NCBI GenBank assembly: GCA_027475525.1
Contig: JAMWFC010000036.1
Coordinates: 124,001 to 188,000, forward strand
Source of the DNA: Macrolepiota albuminosa
Lineage: Eukaryota > Basidiomycota > Agaricomycetes > Agaricales > Agaricaceae
DNA: 64,000 nucleotides
Reading direction: 5' to 3'
The notes beneath the pieces are model-generated. The model made no database searches. It was not told the DNA's origin and saw nothing but the letters and a program-made list of their open reading frames with translations. Position 1 is the first letter of the stretch; the number at the start of each line of letters is the position of its first letter. Below, piece after piece: positions 44,439 through 55,408 of the stretch. A program made the position numbers and the translations under genes.

Positions 44439-47400
44439 GTTGCGCTCATCACGCCGCTTTTCAGTTGCGCGATAGCGCCTCAAACGACCATCTGTATCGT
44501 TCAACACCACTTTCTCCGCCTTCAGAGGCGTACCATTCACAACGACCATGTCGTTCACGAAATCCAGCGACACCTTGTTCTTACGCATGAACGGCGTACC
44601 GATAATCATGTCATAGCGATCAAAATTCGCTATATCCACGTATTCCTTCGTCGACGTTCCTGACGTCTTTATTCTCACCTCCGCGCCAAACTGCACCATA
44701 GCGCGACTCCCCACAGTCCCCAGCTGGAGCATCAAAGGCTCCTCCAGTTCATGAACGCGAATCGCGTTGACGTGAGCAAACTGGGGCGTAATGCCCGTAG
44801 TGGTACTCCCGGAGTCCCACAACGTCCATGCCGGATGTCCATTGACATCAACATAAGTGACCAGGCACTCCTTCTCTTCGGGAGTGTAGCGCGGCCGCTG
44901 CAACTTATTAGTTGCCTTCTGCAGGGTGACGCGTCTCATTCGGACGCGCTGATCTCCCCGGCACTCCGTCAGTGCAAACAGGTGTTCCTCCTCGTCATCA
45001 CGAGCATAGTAGTCGCTGTCGTACACATCCACTGCGACGTATTCATCGCCATCAATCTGGACGCTCTCAGCGTCATCCACTTCCGACCCGTCAGCCTCTA
45101 CTTGCGGCTCCTCCTCGATTTCATCGACGATTTCATCGTCCTCGTCGTCACTGACGACATCGCTCGGTGCCGCAGCCGTATGGGCCGCCCGGATGTGTGC
45201 CTTAGGAGGGGCGGGACACTCCTTAGCAAAGTGCCCGCTCCTGCCACAATTGTAGCACGCTGAGGGATCCCCGGCAGGCCTTCTCTGGCCCACTCCTTGA
45301 ACTCCAGCGGTTTTACCCGCCATACGCGCTGCAGGCGCCACCACTCCTCTTGGTGCTACTTGATTCTGACCCGAAGAGGGTCGAATGTCCTTTACTGGCA
45401 ATTGTCCAACAGGTTTCGATCGAGGCCGTTGGCCTCCATGTATTGTCTTACGAACAACGAATCGCGGATTGCGATTATTCTCCATATCTGTCCGTTTGGC
45501 CAGGAAGGTTCCCACCTTCACTGCCTGACGGTTCACTGGTCCTCGGCGTGAACTACGCTGCTCATAATGGTTTGCAGTCCGTGTCGACTGCTCGTAACGG
45601 ATGGCATACGCCAAGAATTCGGTCACAGTATTGACCTCCGGAGACAAGTTATCGTCGCGTATCAACGCTCTCCTCATGTCTGCGGGTATTCCGTCCAGGA
45701 ATGTCTCGCGGATAGTGTATTCGTCTGGATAGACGGCCATATTCTGTGCATGACCCACCAGGTCATCATAAAAGGTCTGGACGCCAGTCTTAGCGTCATA
45801 CACTGCCTTTCTAAAGGCATCACGAGCTTCCTGCATCGTAGCAGCGTTGACGAATCGATTATACAGTCCTATCAGGACCTCTTTAAATGTCCAGTGCGAT
45901 TTGTCGCGATTAATGTGGAGAACATGGCGACGGAACCAATTCCGAGCCTCTCCTTCCATAAATTCGTGGAGCACGAATATCCTTTCCTGGTCCATGTCGT
46001 CTCCACCATAGCAGCAGGCTGCGAGGTGGTAGCACACGTCCATGGCCCAGTCCTCCAGTTGAGAGAACCTATGTCCTCCAGCGTACGCACGTATGTGCTT
46101 ACCATCGGATTTACGGGGGCTTACCCCAGCAGGAAACTTAAATCGGACTCCCAGGGAGTCATCCACCAGACGAGTGAGGCGGTCATGCATATGATCCATA
46201 TGGATCCTGACCGCTTCATTCATTCCCGGCGTAGTTTCACGCAAATCATGAGGTGCGGGCATCGAGAATGCCCGGGGGCTGCGAAACAGGTGCTCATTGG
46301 CCACTCTTTCCGGCCGTGTGGTGGGCTGTTGCCTCACTTGTTGCTCTGCTGGTAATCCACCAGCCTGCCTGCCCCTGTCACGACGATTACTATCGTCCTG
46401 ATCGTCATTCCTACGATCACGGTCTCCACCGTCGGGATTGCGACGATTTGGCTCCCTCCGTTCGTAGTGACCACTACTGTCGTCACTACCACCCGGATCT
46501 CTGTCCGGTTCAGCAGTCCGAGCCGCGAATTGTCGCCGCATGTCATCGACAGGCGTTACGCCCTCACGCCCTTCAAAGACTACCCCCTGGTCGTCAATGA
46601 ACGACTCACCATGATCGCGCAAGTCCTGGTTGCGTATCCTTTGGTAATTGACGCGTTCATTCCAGTTGTCCACTAGGTGGACGCGTCGCACTACGCTTCG
46701 TGGTCGCGTTCGCTCCTCAAGAATGTGGACTTCGTCCACCTCCTCCTTGATTGTAACTTGCTTACGAGGTGTTTTAACCTCCTGCACTGCAAGTGCTGCC
46801 TCTGGCTCTGCCGGAGTCGTCGTTACAGTCTCCACCTCAGACAATGCCTGCTGAGGCACTCCGCTAACAATGCGTTGACGGTTTGCGGCGTTCTGACGCC
46901 GAATGTAGTCTTGCTGAGACTCATTAGCCTGACGAGGCGCATTGAGCAATTCCATCGCGTCCGCGATTAGTGGCGCTCGCCTGCGCACACTCATCTCACA
47001 TTCTACGGAGTCGGCTGGAGTAGCCGTTGAGACTGCTGACCCTCGCGCCGCTTTGCGCTTAAGGTATTCCACTACTTCGAGTTCGAAGATGCGCACAAAC
47101 AATTCGATATATTCACTCGAATCTGCACGGGGTACATCGTGGCTCCTAGCGGCCAGCAACTGTAAGTGCTTCACTACATACAGCTGAAGACGCTTTCGCG
47201 TCGATTCCTTCACGACCGACGGATATCGGTCCAACACTAGCTGTAGCTGGATAGACAAGGTCGAATGTGACCTTTTGCTTTCCTCATCATCTGAGGACTC
47301 CAACTCGGACTCTAAGTCCATAACTCTCCTGAGGCCATCATGCCTCACTTGCGGCTGGTTGCCGGCCCGCCTGTGCAACTCTGGAATTCCAGGCGCTGGT

Positions 47401-47936
47401 GACGCCTTTTCCAACCCTACGACATTGTCGTCCTCCCGACTGACCACTATTGCTGGTCCTTGCTTCTGTCCTTGTGTCGTCAACGACGACGGTCCCGGTT
47501 CAGTGGCAGCGTTGGCCACATATTCCAAATGCCGTTCCATCGGTGCAGTCCGGAATGGGGTGCTATGCGCAAATGCGCTGCCTTGTACCATTTCCGAGTA
47601 CTGGGTAACGTCCGGTTGACCCTCAGAAGGAGCTGAAGAGCTCTCGGGCAATACCGGGTACATTAGTGAAGGCATTTGGCTCGCTGGCAGCGACACTCCT
47701 GAGACCGCAGATCTCTCTCCTGGTTTTCCACCAGGTCGTACAATGGACATCATCCGTGATACGGATAGCCCACCAGGCATTCCAAAGCTCGCGCTGACAT
47801 CGCGAGGAGTCTTTTCATCCCGCTTTGGCGGAGGTTGGTATGCTGACGCAGATTGCGTCTTCACAGCCGGAAGCACAGGTAAGTCACCTGCGTCTGCAGC
47901 TGGGAGCGGAGGATCCGGATCAAGAGAGCCAGTCAT
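44436..47936 (-). CDS. Element B gag with zinc knuckle and retropepsin
   Basis: A 1166-residue ORF starting at the ATG at 47936. The first 550 residues are low in complexity and rich in charged, Ser and Pro residues, with an unusual 2x helical block near residues 220-310. The retrotransposon gag domain follows (WAMDVCYHLAACCYGGDDMDQ, NRFVNAATMQEARDAF, EFLAYAIRYEQS). A CCHC knuckle CYNCGRSGHFAKEC follows, then an acidic spacer. The C-terminal protease has the active-site motif LWDSGSTTTG and the closing strand YDMIIGTPFM. Fusion of protease to gag upstream of the stop means protease is made at the same level as Gag. The gag is longer than in most gypsy elements (300-500 residues). No lesions are seen. 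Confidence 0.95.
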   Translation of the reverse strand: MTGSLDPDPPLPAADAGDLPVLPAVKTQSASAYQPPPKRDEKTPRDVSASFGMPGGLSVSRMMSIVRPGGKPGERSAVSGVSLPASQMPSLMYPVLPESSSAPSEGQPDVTQYSEMVQGSAFAHSTPFRTAPMERHLEYVANAATEPGPSSLTTQGQKQGPAIVVSREDDNVVGLEKASPAPGIPELHRRAGNQPQVRHDGLRRVMDLESELESSDDEESKRSHSTLSIQLQLVLDRYPSVVKESTRKRLQLYVVKHLQLLAARSHDVPRADSSEYIELFVRIFELEVVEYLKRKAARGSAVSTATPADSVECEMSVRRRAPLIADAMELLNAPRQANESQQDYIRRQNAANRQRIVSGVPQQALSEVETVTTTPAEPEAALAVQEVKTPRKQVTIKEEVDEVHILEERTRPRSVVRRVHLVDNWNERVNYQRIRNQDLRDHGESFIDDQGVVFEGREGVTPVDDMRRQFAARTAEPDRDPGGSDDSSGHYERREPNRRNPDGGDRDRRNDDQDDSNRRDRGRQAGGLPAEQQVRQQPTTRPERVANEHLFRSPRAFSMPAPHDLRETTPGMNEAVRIHMDHMHDRLTRLVDDSLGVRFKFPAGVSPRKSDGKHIRAYAGGHRFSQLEDWAMDVCYHLAACCYGGDDMDQERIFVLHEFMEGEARNWFRRHVLHINRDKSHWTFKEVLIGLYNRFVNAATMQEARDAFRKAVYDAKTGVQTFYDDLVGHAQNMAVYPDEYTIRETFLDGIPADMRRALIRDDNLSPEVNTVTEFLAYAIRYEQSTRTANHYEQRSSRRGPVNRQAVKVGTFLAKRTDMENNRNPRFVVRKTIHGGQRPRSKPVGQLPVKDIRPSSGQNQVAPRGVVAPAARMAGKTAGVQGVGQRRPAGDPSACYNCGRSGHFAKECPAPPKAHIRAAHTAAAPSDVVSDDEDDEIVDEIEEEPQVEADGSEVDDAESVQIDGDEYVAVDVYDSDYYARDDEEEHLFALTECRGDQRVRMRRVTLQKATNKLQRPRYTPEEKECLVTYVDVNGHPAWTLWDSGSTTTGITPQFAHVNAIRVHELEEPLMLQLGTVGSRAMVQFGAEVRIKTSGTSTKEYVDIANFDRYDMIIGTPFMRKNKVSLDFVNDMVVVNGTPLKAEKVVLNDTDGRLRRYRATEKRRDERN

Positions 47937-48047
47937 GGAAGTACGTTTTCAGCGTGATGCCAACAGAGAATCGAAAGGTTTTGATGAGAGTTGCCTAGTC
48001 GGTGACAAGCCCAGAGTCTAAAGCCGATAGCAGAAGATTTAAAAAAA

Positions 48048-48223
48048 TGTAACCTGCGGTTACTAGCTAGAACTATCTGTGTATTTCACACAGTGCTAAA
48101 TCAGACCGCAATATCGGATTTGACTAGTACTTAGTGCGAAAACAAGATGTTATCTTACGTAATACTCTACTAAAGGATTATAGCGTCGTTGACGCTGATG
48201 GTAAGACGGATGACTCCGTTACA
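48048..48223 (-). repeat. 5' LTR of element B
   Basis: 176 bp, reads as identical to 36699-36874. On the minus strand a TATAATC motif sits about 45 bp from the LTR start (48184-48178). Confidence 0.96.
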
Positions 48224-48228
48224 CCATC

Positions 48229-49505
48229 CCCCCGGACCCGGTGGACCACCGCCGCCCCCACGGGAGCCCCCCAACCCACAATGGGCCCCCGGTCCCCTGC
48301 CAGGAGGACCTGGACAGCCTCCCGGAGGAGGCCTGCTCAACGGAGGACCTCCGGGAGGATGGGGCGCCGCCGCAGGCGCCTTCCCACCTCAGCAGGGAGG
48401 GGGGAACCACTACTACTATTATTACCACGCTGCCCCTCCCCCGCGCCCCTAGAACCCACAGGACGATACCCAGGACGCCCTCGCCCAGGAAGGTAAGCTC
48501 GACATACAGAAGCCTGAACCTTTCCATGGATGCGATCCCAGAAGATGGCAAACCTTCCTGATGCAGTGCCTCAACATGTTCCAAGCCAAACCCATCACGT
48601 TTCAGCTTGAAGGATCCCGCGTCGCATTCGCCGCCTCGTACCTGCAGGGACTGGCCTTCGACCACTACACGGCTCTCCTCCGGTTCGACCCCAACAACCC
48701 CGTACTGTCCCAGTGGACGGCCTTCGTGCAGGAATTCTCTGGCCACTTCGGCATCTTTGGCATCTTCAACACCATTGCGGAAGCCGAGGAGAACCTCTTC
48801 AACCTCTGAATGAGATCCGAGGAACGCTTCGCCACCTTCATTGTCCGATTTGAGAAGGAGGCCTACAAAATGGGCTGGAACTACAACGCCCTCCGGCGAG
48901 CACTCCCTCAACAAATCAAGGACGTCCTCCGCCTCGCCCCCAAACAGGCAACGTATAACGGCTACAAGGCATTGGTGACCCAGATTGATCAGAGGTACTG
49001 GGAGGATCGCAACGAATACTCCGGCTCTCGAGGCCAATGGGCTCCTCCGGGAGGACCAGCTTGGAAGGCCAACCACTCCGGAGCCCCCGGCCAGGTACCG
49101 CAAGGCCCCACCCCGCGTCCAATTCCAGGACGGGGACCCCCTGGACCGCTCCGCGCCCCGGCACCACAACCACCAGCCGCCCTCAACGCAGCTGACGTCA
49201 ACAACATCCCTGACCCCCTCCCTGGAGACCCCGACGACCCCGACACCCCAGCTGACGAGTACCCCGAAGACAATGAAGAGGAAGCTCTTCGTGCCAACCG
49301 AGTCAGGAACCCCGACCACCCCTGGATTGATGTTCCCGAAGATGTTCAGAAGCAGCGACGCCGGAAGGGCACCTGCCTCCTCTGCGGAGAACCCGGACAT
49401 TTCATCAGTAGCTGTCCAAAACACCAGACCATGGGTCAGGCTGTCTGGACCATCGACGGGGAGGACTGCGACTTTCAATTCATGGAAAACAACCTAGCAA
49501 TTTAG
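48229..49505 (+). pseudogene. Element A gag, 3' part with zinc knuckle
   Basis: This continues gag after element B: a Gly/Pro-rich stretch, then the gag domain (KLDIQKPEPFHGCDPRRWQTF-like, SYLQGLAFDHYTALL), an in-frame TGA at 48807 where the C homologue has Arg, and ERFATFIVRFEKEAYKMGW. A C-terminal zinc knuckle CLLCGEPGHFISSC is near 49379-49420. The frame ends at TAG 49503; pol lies in the -1 frame, so the family probably uses frameshifting between gag and pol. Confidence 0.88.
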
Positions 49506-49559
49506 AAACAGAAGACATTCTGAATCGCGGTCTGGACCCCGACGTCTTCTCTGCCCCAG

Positions 49560-52500
49560 TTTCCCATCTTCGCGCCACGGCCCAACAATCCTCGGACACC
49601 CTCCTGACCCAACTCCCTTCGCACTCCCCACAGTCCCTCCTCCTTTGTGCTACCATTGCTTCCTCCCCGGAGCCCGTCAACACCCTTGTTGACAGCGGTG
49701 CCACCGACAACTTCATGGACGAGGCCTGGGCGACCCTTGCTCCCCAACCCCCTCAAAGGCTCCCTATCCCCATCCACCTCCGGCTCTTCAACAGCAACTC
49801 CTCCTCCGCCGGCGACATCACCCACTTTGTGCAGATGCCTGTGACCTTCGCCTCCAGCCACTGTCAGACACTCTGGCTCCTGGTCACCAAACTCCATGCT
49901 GCCGCCCCTCTCATCCTCAGACTTTCTTGGCTGCATGCCACGAACCTCCGAATTGACTGGACGGCCCTCACACTCACTCTCGACCGTGACGCCACCCAAG
50001 AAGCAATCCCCTTCGAGGCCCCGCCCCCTCCGACGGGTCTGGAAGAACCCGGGCATCCCCAAGGAGAGCCCTCCGGCCTCCGCTCCTGGACAACCCGCTC
50101 CTTCGTGATCCATGTTCGCCTCGGCACCGCCACTGAACGCCTCCCCGCCCTCATTGACAGTGGAGCCACCGGAATGTTCATCAGCGACCGTCTCGCCCTT
50201 CCTCACACCCAGCTCGACAAGCCCCTCGAACTCCGGCTTTTTGACGGGAGCGACGCCTCTGCTGGACCAATCACGAAAGGGCACTCCACCACCATAATGC
50301 TCAACAACGACCTGACGTTCCCGGCCGACTTCCTGGTCACGCAACTCCCTGAAACGACCCCCATCATCCTAGGCCTCCCTTGGCTCCGAGAGGTGAACCC
50401 CAACATCTGCTGGGAAGATCTTACCATGGCCTTCCCTAACTCCAGAGCCCGCTTTGCCGCCGCCATCCACATCTACCTGCAGACCCCGGAAGACCCGGGA
50501 CGCCCCGGAAGTCCCCGAAGGGAACCCATCAAGTTCCCCCCCAACGTCCCTCAAAATTGTTACAAGGGGCCCCACTACCCCGCCCAGAACCACCGGCCCC
50601 CCAGGCCCAACCCCGAACCCAACGACCCCCCCGATTCGTCCGGAATCCCAGACATCAAAATCATGGGCTGTACCCCCTTCGCACGAATTCTCCAAGACGG
50701 CACTCCAGCCTATCAGCTCCAGGTATCCCCGACGCTACTCGAGGAACACCTCCGGGCCAAAGACGCCGGCCCCGCCGCTAAGACTGAGGACCAACTCCTC
50801 ACCGAAGTCGTTCCCCCCGAGTATCATGAATTTGCTGACGTCTTCTCCGAAGATAGCGCCAAGGACCTCCCTTCACATCGGCCTTACGACCACAAGATTG
50901 ACCTCAAGGATGGCGCGAACCCCCCACTCGGCAAAGTCTACAACATGTCCGAGGTCGAGCTCCGTGCGCTCAAGGATTACCTCAACGACATGCTGGGAAA
51001 GGGGTTTATCCACGCCTCAATCTCCATAGCCGGAGCACCGGTCCTCTTCGCCAAAAAGAAGGACGGATCCCTGCGACTATGTGTCGACTACTGGGGACTG
51101 AACAAGATCACCAAGAAGAACTGATACCCCCTCCCCCTCATCGGAGATCTGGTTGACTGCCTCCGCAAGGCCAAGGTCTACTCGAAGATTAACCTCTGCT
51201 CCGGCTATAACAACGTCCGAATAGCCCCGGGGCACGAGTGGAAAACCGCCTTCCGCACCCACTACGGCCTCTTTGAGTATCTGGTAATGCCCTTTGGTAT
51301 GACTAACTCCCCCGTGACTTTCCAGTACTTCATGAATGACATCTTCCACAATATGAACGACGTCTTCGTCATTGTCTACCTGGAGAACATCCTGATTTAC
51401 TCTGACTCCCTCGACGAACACAGAATCCACGTTCAACAGGTCCTTGAGCGACTCCGGAGTCCCAACCTACACGCAAAACCGGAGAAATGCTCGTTCCACA
51501 TTCCACACTACAGAAGTCGAATACCTCGGCGTCATTGTCACCCTGGACAGGGTTCGCATGGACCCCGCAAAAGTCGAAGCAATCCTCAACTGGCCTCCTC
51601 CGAAGAATGTCAAGGAGGTGCAATCTTTTCTTGGGTTCGCAAACTTCTACCGACGCTTCATCGACAACTACTCCGGTATCACCAAGTCCCTCAACCGGCT
51701 AACCCAGAAAGACACCCCCTGGGGGTGGGACAGTAAGTGCCAAAGTGCGTTCACCTTACTCAAAGAAGCCTTCACTTCAGCCCTGATCCTCCGGCACTAC
51801 GATTCCGCCCTCCTGGTCGTCCTAGAGTGCAACGCCTCCGACTATGCCATCGCGGGTATCCTCTCACAGATGGGACCGGACAGCCAGGAACTCCGCCCCG
51901 TGGCTTTCTACACCCGATCAATGATTCCGGCCGAGCTCAACTACGACATCTATGACAAGGAACTCCTCGCGATCGTTGAGGCCTTCAAGCAATGGCGAGC
52001 CTATCTCGAAGGGACCCCCTACCAGATCCAAGTGTACTTGGATCACAACAACTTTCAGTACTTTACAACCACCAAACTTCTCAGTCAAAGGCAGGCCCGG
52101 TGGTCTGAAGTTCTCTCGGAGTACGACTTTATCATCCACTACCGCCCCGGACGACTCGGAGCCAAACCCGACGCCCTCACTTGATGTCCGGACATCTACC
52201 CTAAGAAGTCCTTCGAGGCAAAACAAAACGCCTTCAACTATCACGTGATAATCCCCCCCGAACATCTGAATGCTGTACTGATCTTAAACGAGGAAGGAAT
52301 CCTGAAGCAGATCCGGAACTCGCCCTGAGATAGCTATTTCACACTGCACGAACCCTGGAGCCCCTCCCCCAACAAATCCCCCCATGACCCCTCCTTCACC
52401 CTTTCCTCCGACAGCAAGCTGCTCCTCCGAGATGGCCGTATCTATGCCCCGGATCACAAGAACATCTGCCTTGACATCCTCCAGCAGCACCACAACCACA

Positions 52501-53755
52501 AGCTCTGGGGACACTCGGGAATACGTAAGACTCTCCAGCTCATCTCCCGCACTTACTTTTGGCCAGGGATAAAAAAGGATGTCACCCGGTACATCTGAGC
52601 TTGCGAGCCGTGCCTCCAGGCCAAAGTCCCCCGCCACAAGCCCTACGGATTGCTCAAGCCCCTGCCCATTGGGAGGCGCCTGTGGTTTTCCATTTCCATG
52701 GATCACATCGTCAAACTCCCCGAATCAGAGGGCTTCGACGCCATCCTTGTCATCGTGTGCCGACTCACGAAGCAAGCCGTCTTTATCCCCTGTCACACCA
52801 CCGACGACGCCCCGAGCTTCACCCGACTCTTCCTGGAACATGTGTTCTTGAAGCACGGGCTCCCCAACGACATCGTTTCCAATCAGGGCCCCCTCTTCAT
52901 TTCAAACTTCTGGACATCCCTATGCAAGGCCCTCAGTGTCCGCGTCAACCTTTCCACCGCGTACCACCCAGAAACCGATGGACAGACCGAGCAGGTCAAT
53001 CAGACCCTGGAACAGTACCTCCGGATCTACGTGAACTACCTCCAAAACAACTGGCGTGCCGAACTCCCCCTCACCGAGTTCACCTACAATAACACCCCTC
53101 ACTCCGCCACGGGTGTATCCCCCTTCTTTGCCAATAAGGGGTACCACCCTCAGCTGACCCTATCTCTCCGGGATATCCCCGCCCATGCCGCCCACAAAGT
53201 CGCCCAGAACCTCCGGACCCTCCACAAATTTCTCCGGGGCGAGATCGAGGTCGCCAACAAAGCCTACTCCAAGCACGCCGACCCTCGACAGGAAACCACA
53301 CCCGACTGGAGCCCCGGGACCCTTGTATGACTTGACCGACGCAACCTCCGGACCAGGCGCCCTTCAGTGAAGCTCAACCACAAGCGTTTTGGCCCCTTCA
53401 AGATAGCCCGGAAGGTGTCCTCACATGCCTACCGCCTGGACCTCCTCCCAGGACTACGAGGGCTACACCCCATGTTCCACGTCCGTCTCCTCAAAAAGCA
53501 TGACCCAGACTCCTTCCTGGGACAACACCCCGACCGACCCCCTCCCTATGAGGTAGACAGTGAGTACCACTACAAAGTCGACCACGTCCTTGACTCGCGA
53601 ATGATCTGGGGACGACTGAACTACCTCATGCGATGGACCAGCTACGGACCTGAAGACGACACCTAGGAACCCCGGGCAAACCTGAGGAATGCCCCCGATA
53701 AGCTCCGGCAGTTTCACGACAAACACCCAGACAAGCCCTGGCCTCCCCGGAGCTG
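49560..53755 (+). pseudogene. Element A pol with tandem retropepsins
   Basis: In order: retropepsin 1 (VDSGATDNF at 49688, closing with LILRLSWL), retropepsin 2 (IDSGATGMF at 50153, closing with IILGLPWL), RT (SKINLCSGYNNVR near 51185, then VYLENILIYSD near 51375), RNase H (LECNASDYAIAGIL near 51825), and the integrase zinc-binding part (HHNHKLWGHSG, CEPCLQ). The integrase core follows (SMDHIVKLPESEG, TAYHPETDGQTEQVNQ), then the chromodomain ([19 protein letters not shown]). Stops lie at 51122, 52182, 52598, 53328 and 53664, and there is a frameshift near 51505. YLEN replaces the catalytic YLDD, so RT is dead. Confidence 0.92.
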
Positions 53756-53829
53756 AAAACCCCACAGACGGCCGTAAGGGCGTAACCCCTGCCTCTAGAG
53801 ATATCAGGGATTCAATTCCCCCCAATAAG

Positions 53830-54190
53830 TTTCTTTGTTTCTCTCCTCAATCCTTTTTCTTCTTTACCCAGCACCCCGCACTCACAAAAGCAAGTATATA
53901 CAGATTATAGCTACACTATATAAAACATTGCATACAAGAAAAAGAAAGAAAACAAAAGACGGCAGGAAACCAAGACCCCACCCATGCCTACAGCCCCGAC
54001 ACCCCGCTGGAACCCGCCGCCGAGGTCCCAGACTCCCCCGAAACCCCCGAAGTGCCCGTCCCCACCTCCGCTACCGCTGCCTCCATCGCTGCCACCACAG
54101 CCGCCACCTTCTCGTCATACGAAGGGATGGGCTCCCCTGCGTCCACTGCCACTTCCAACCAGGTCCCCAGGACGACAACGCTCCGCCTCC
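53830..54190 (+). other. Spacer between pol and the antisense gene in element A
   Basis: An AT-rich segment near 53830-53960 separates the convergent ends of pol and the antisense gene. Element C has a similar AT-rich spacer at 34060-34260. It probably holds the 3' end signals of the antisense gene. Confidence 0.4.
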
Positions 54191-54194
54191 AGTG

Positions 54195-55408
54195 CTAACA
54201 CCCTGGGCGACCTTGCCGGGGGTCAGACCAGGCACCAAGGCCAGCCCCTGGGAGATAGAAGTGAAGGCCGAGGCCCCGCCGTCCAACAGGAGACAGTGCT
54301 CCCATGCCCAACCTAAAACAGTCAGTCCGGAGCCCGGGAAGAAGAATCAGCCACTCATGCATGGCCTCCCCCCGGGCGGCGGCCACGCTCCCCACCAGCC
54401 AACCTCGTCGCCGAACCAAGCTTGCCTGAGCCCCTTCCACTTGACCCAGCAACTCCTGCAGCTCGACCACCCTCGTCTCCTGTGCCCCAGGGACCAGCGC
54501 TCGCCCATCCCCCTGCTCCAATTGAGCCCGCAAGCTCGCCACCTCCCCCTCCAAGGCCTCCCGGGCCCGTCCCTCTGCCTCCCTCTCAACCTGCAGGTCC
54601 TCCCACGACCTCCTCTCTCGCTGCAGCTCCACGTACGTTTCCCGCAGTCGGACCGACAGGCGACGCTCCCTGACCCTGGCCTCCTCGAGCTGGCGACAAT
54701 GGGAAGCCACGGCCCCAGCTGCAGGTACGGGCGAAGATCGACTGGGGCCCAGGGAAGGCACGCAGACCCCAGACCCTGAAGGACCTGCCACCAGGGGCCC
54801 AGGAGATGTCCAGGCACGCCGGAGAGGGGGCTGCTGGTCCCTGTTGGAGCCCTCAGGGGAAGCCCGCCGTTTCCCCTTGTCTCTCTAGGGTACAACAGGT
54901 TCCTCGTCCTCCTCTTCCTTGTCGGACAACCGCACCACGGTGGGAAGCTTCGCACGGGCCCGGCGGCGAACTTGCGTCCTCTCCCCTTCCGAGCCACCCG
55001 ACGCCGCTGCAGTCGCCAAAGCCCCCCTCACCCTCATCCAGGTCCCCTGACCCTCCCTCAACTGCCCCATCACCCACTCTTTGTCCCACCCTTGCTCCCG
55101 GGCCATGCAGCTCGCCCTCCATGCCAACCCCACTGAACAGCGCTCGTGCCGGAGACGACACTGCACGCACATCGACGTGTCGCAATGAGCCCCGGCCACC
55201 GGCTCCTCAAAGTCACATGAAACCCTCCAACAAGCACACATCACGCACTGAGTCGACATTAGTAGGACTCCGCCTTAATCAGGAAATGACTTACCGGACC
55301 CGCGGCCTCGCACCATGACCTTGCTGGGGGACCCCGGTAATGCCCCTGCGCCGCCATAAATTGCTCCGGCGTAACCTGCACCACGGGAACGACTCACACC
55401 TGGCCCAT
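54195..55408 (-). pseudogene. Antisense accessory gene of element A (homologue of 32651-34043)
   Basis: Runs opposite to element A between pol and the 3' LTR. Exon 1 (55408-55295) ends PPARSWCEAAGP before a GTAAGT donor. The 47-nt intron (55294-55248) has a TACTAAT branch site and CAG acceptor. Exon 2 starts CVMCACWRVSC, then DTSMCVQCRLRHERCS, a match to the Cys cluster in element C with the intron at the same codon. A Glu/Arg-rich coiled-coil-like region (CRQLEEARVRERRLSVRLRE) follows to the stop at 54195. Two in-frame stops, TGA at 55394 and TAG at 54885, break it. Upstream an open frame to about 55639 could add a Pro-rich N-terminus. Function unknown. Confidence 0.65.

Larger units (their letters stand above)
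36699..48223 (-). mobile_element. Ty3/Gypsy element B, young full-length copy, TSD CCATC
   Basis: Innermost element, 11,525 bp. Its 176-bp LTRs (5' 48048-48223, 3' 36699-36874) read as identical by eye and are flanked by a perfect duplication CCATC at 36694-36698 and 48224-48228. On the minus strand it encodes gag-protease (47936-44436), pol with a chromodomain-like end (44435-40524) and a long sense ORF downstream (40296-37287). Identical LTRs and open gag and pol indicate a recent insertion. A GGGGGG-rich polypurine tract (36875-36886 on the minus strand) adjoins the 3' LTR. I could not recognise a primer site next to the 5' LTR, where the minus strand reads TTTTTTTAAATC. Confidence 0.97.

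Noticed and set aside
53835..55318. Long + strand Pro-rich ORFs opposite the element A antisense gene
   Set aside because: They are complementary shadows of the Glu/Arg-rich coding region in GC-rich DNA and show no conserved motif shared with element C.
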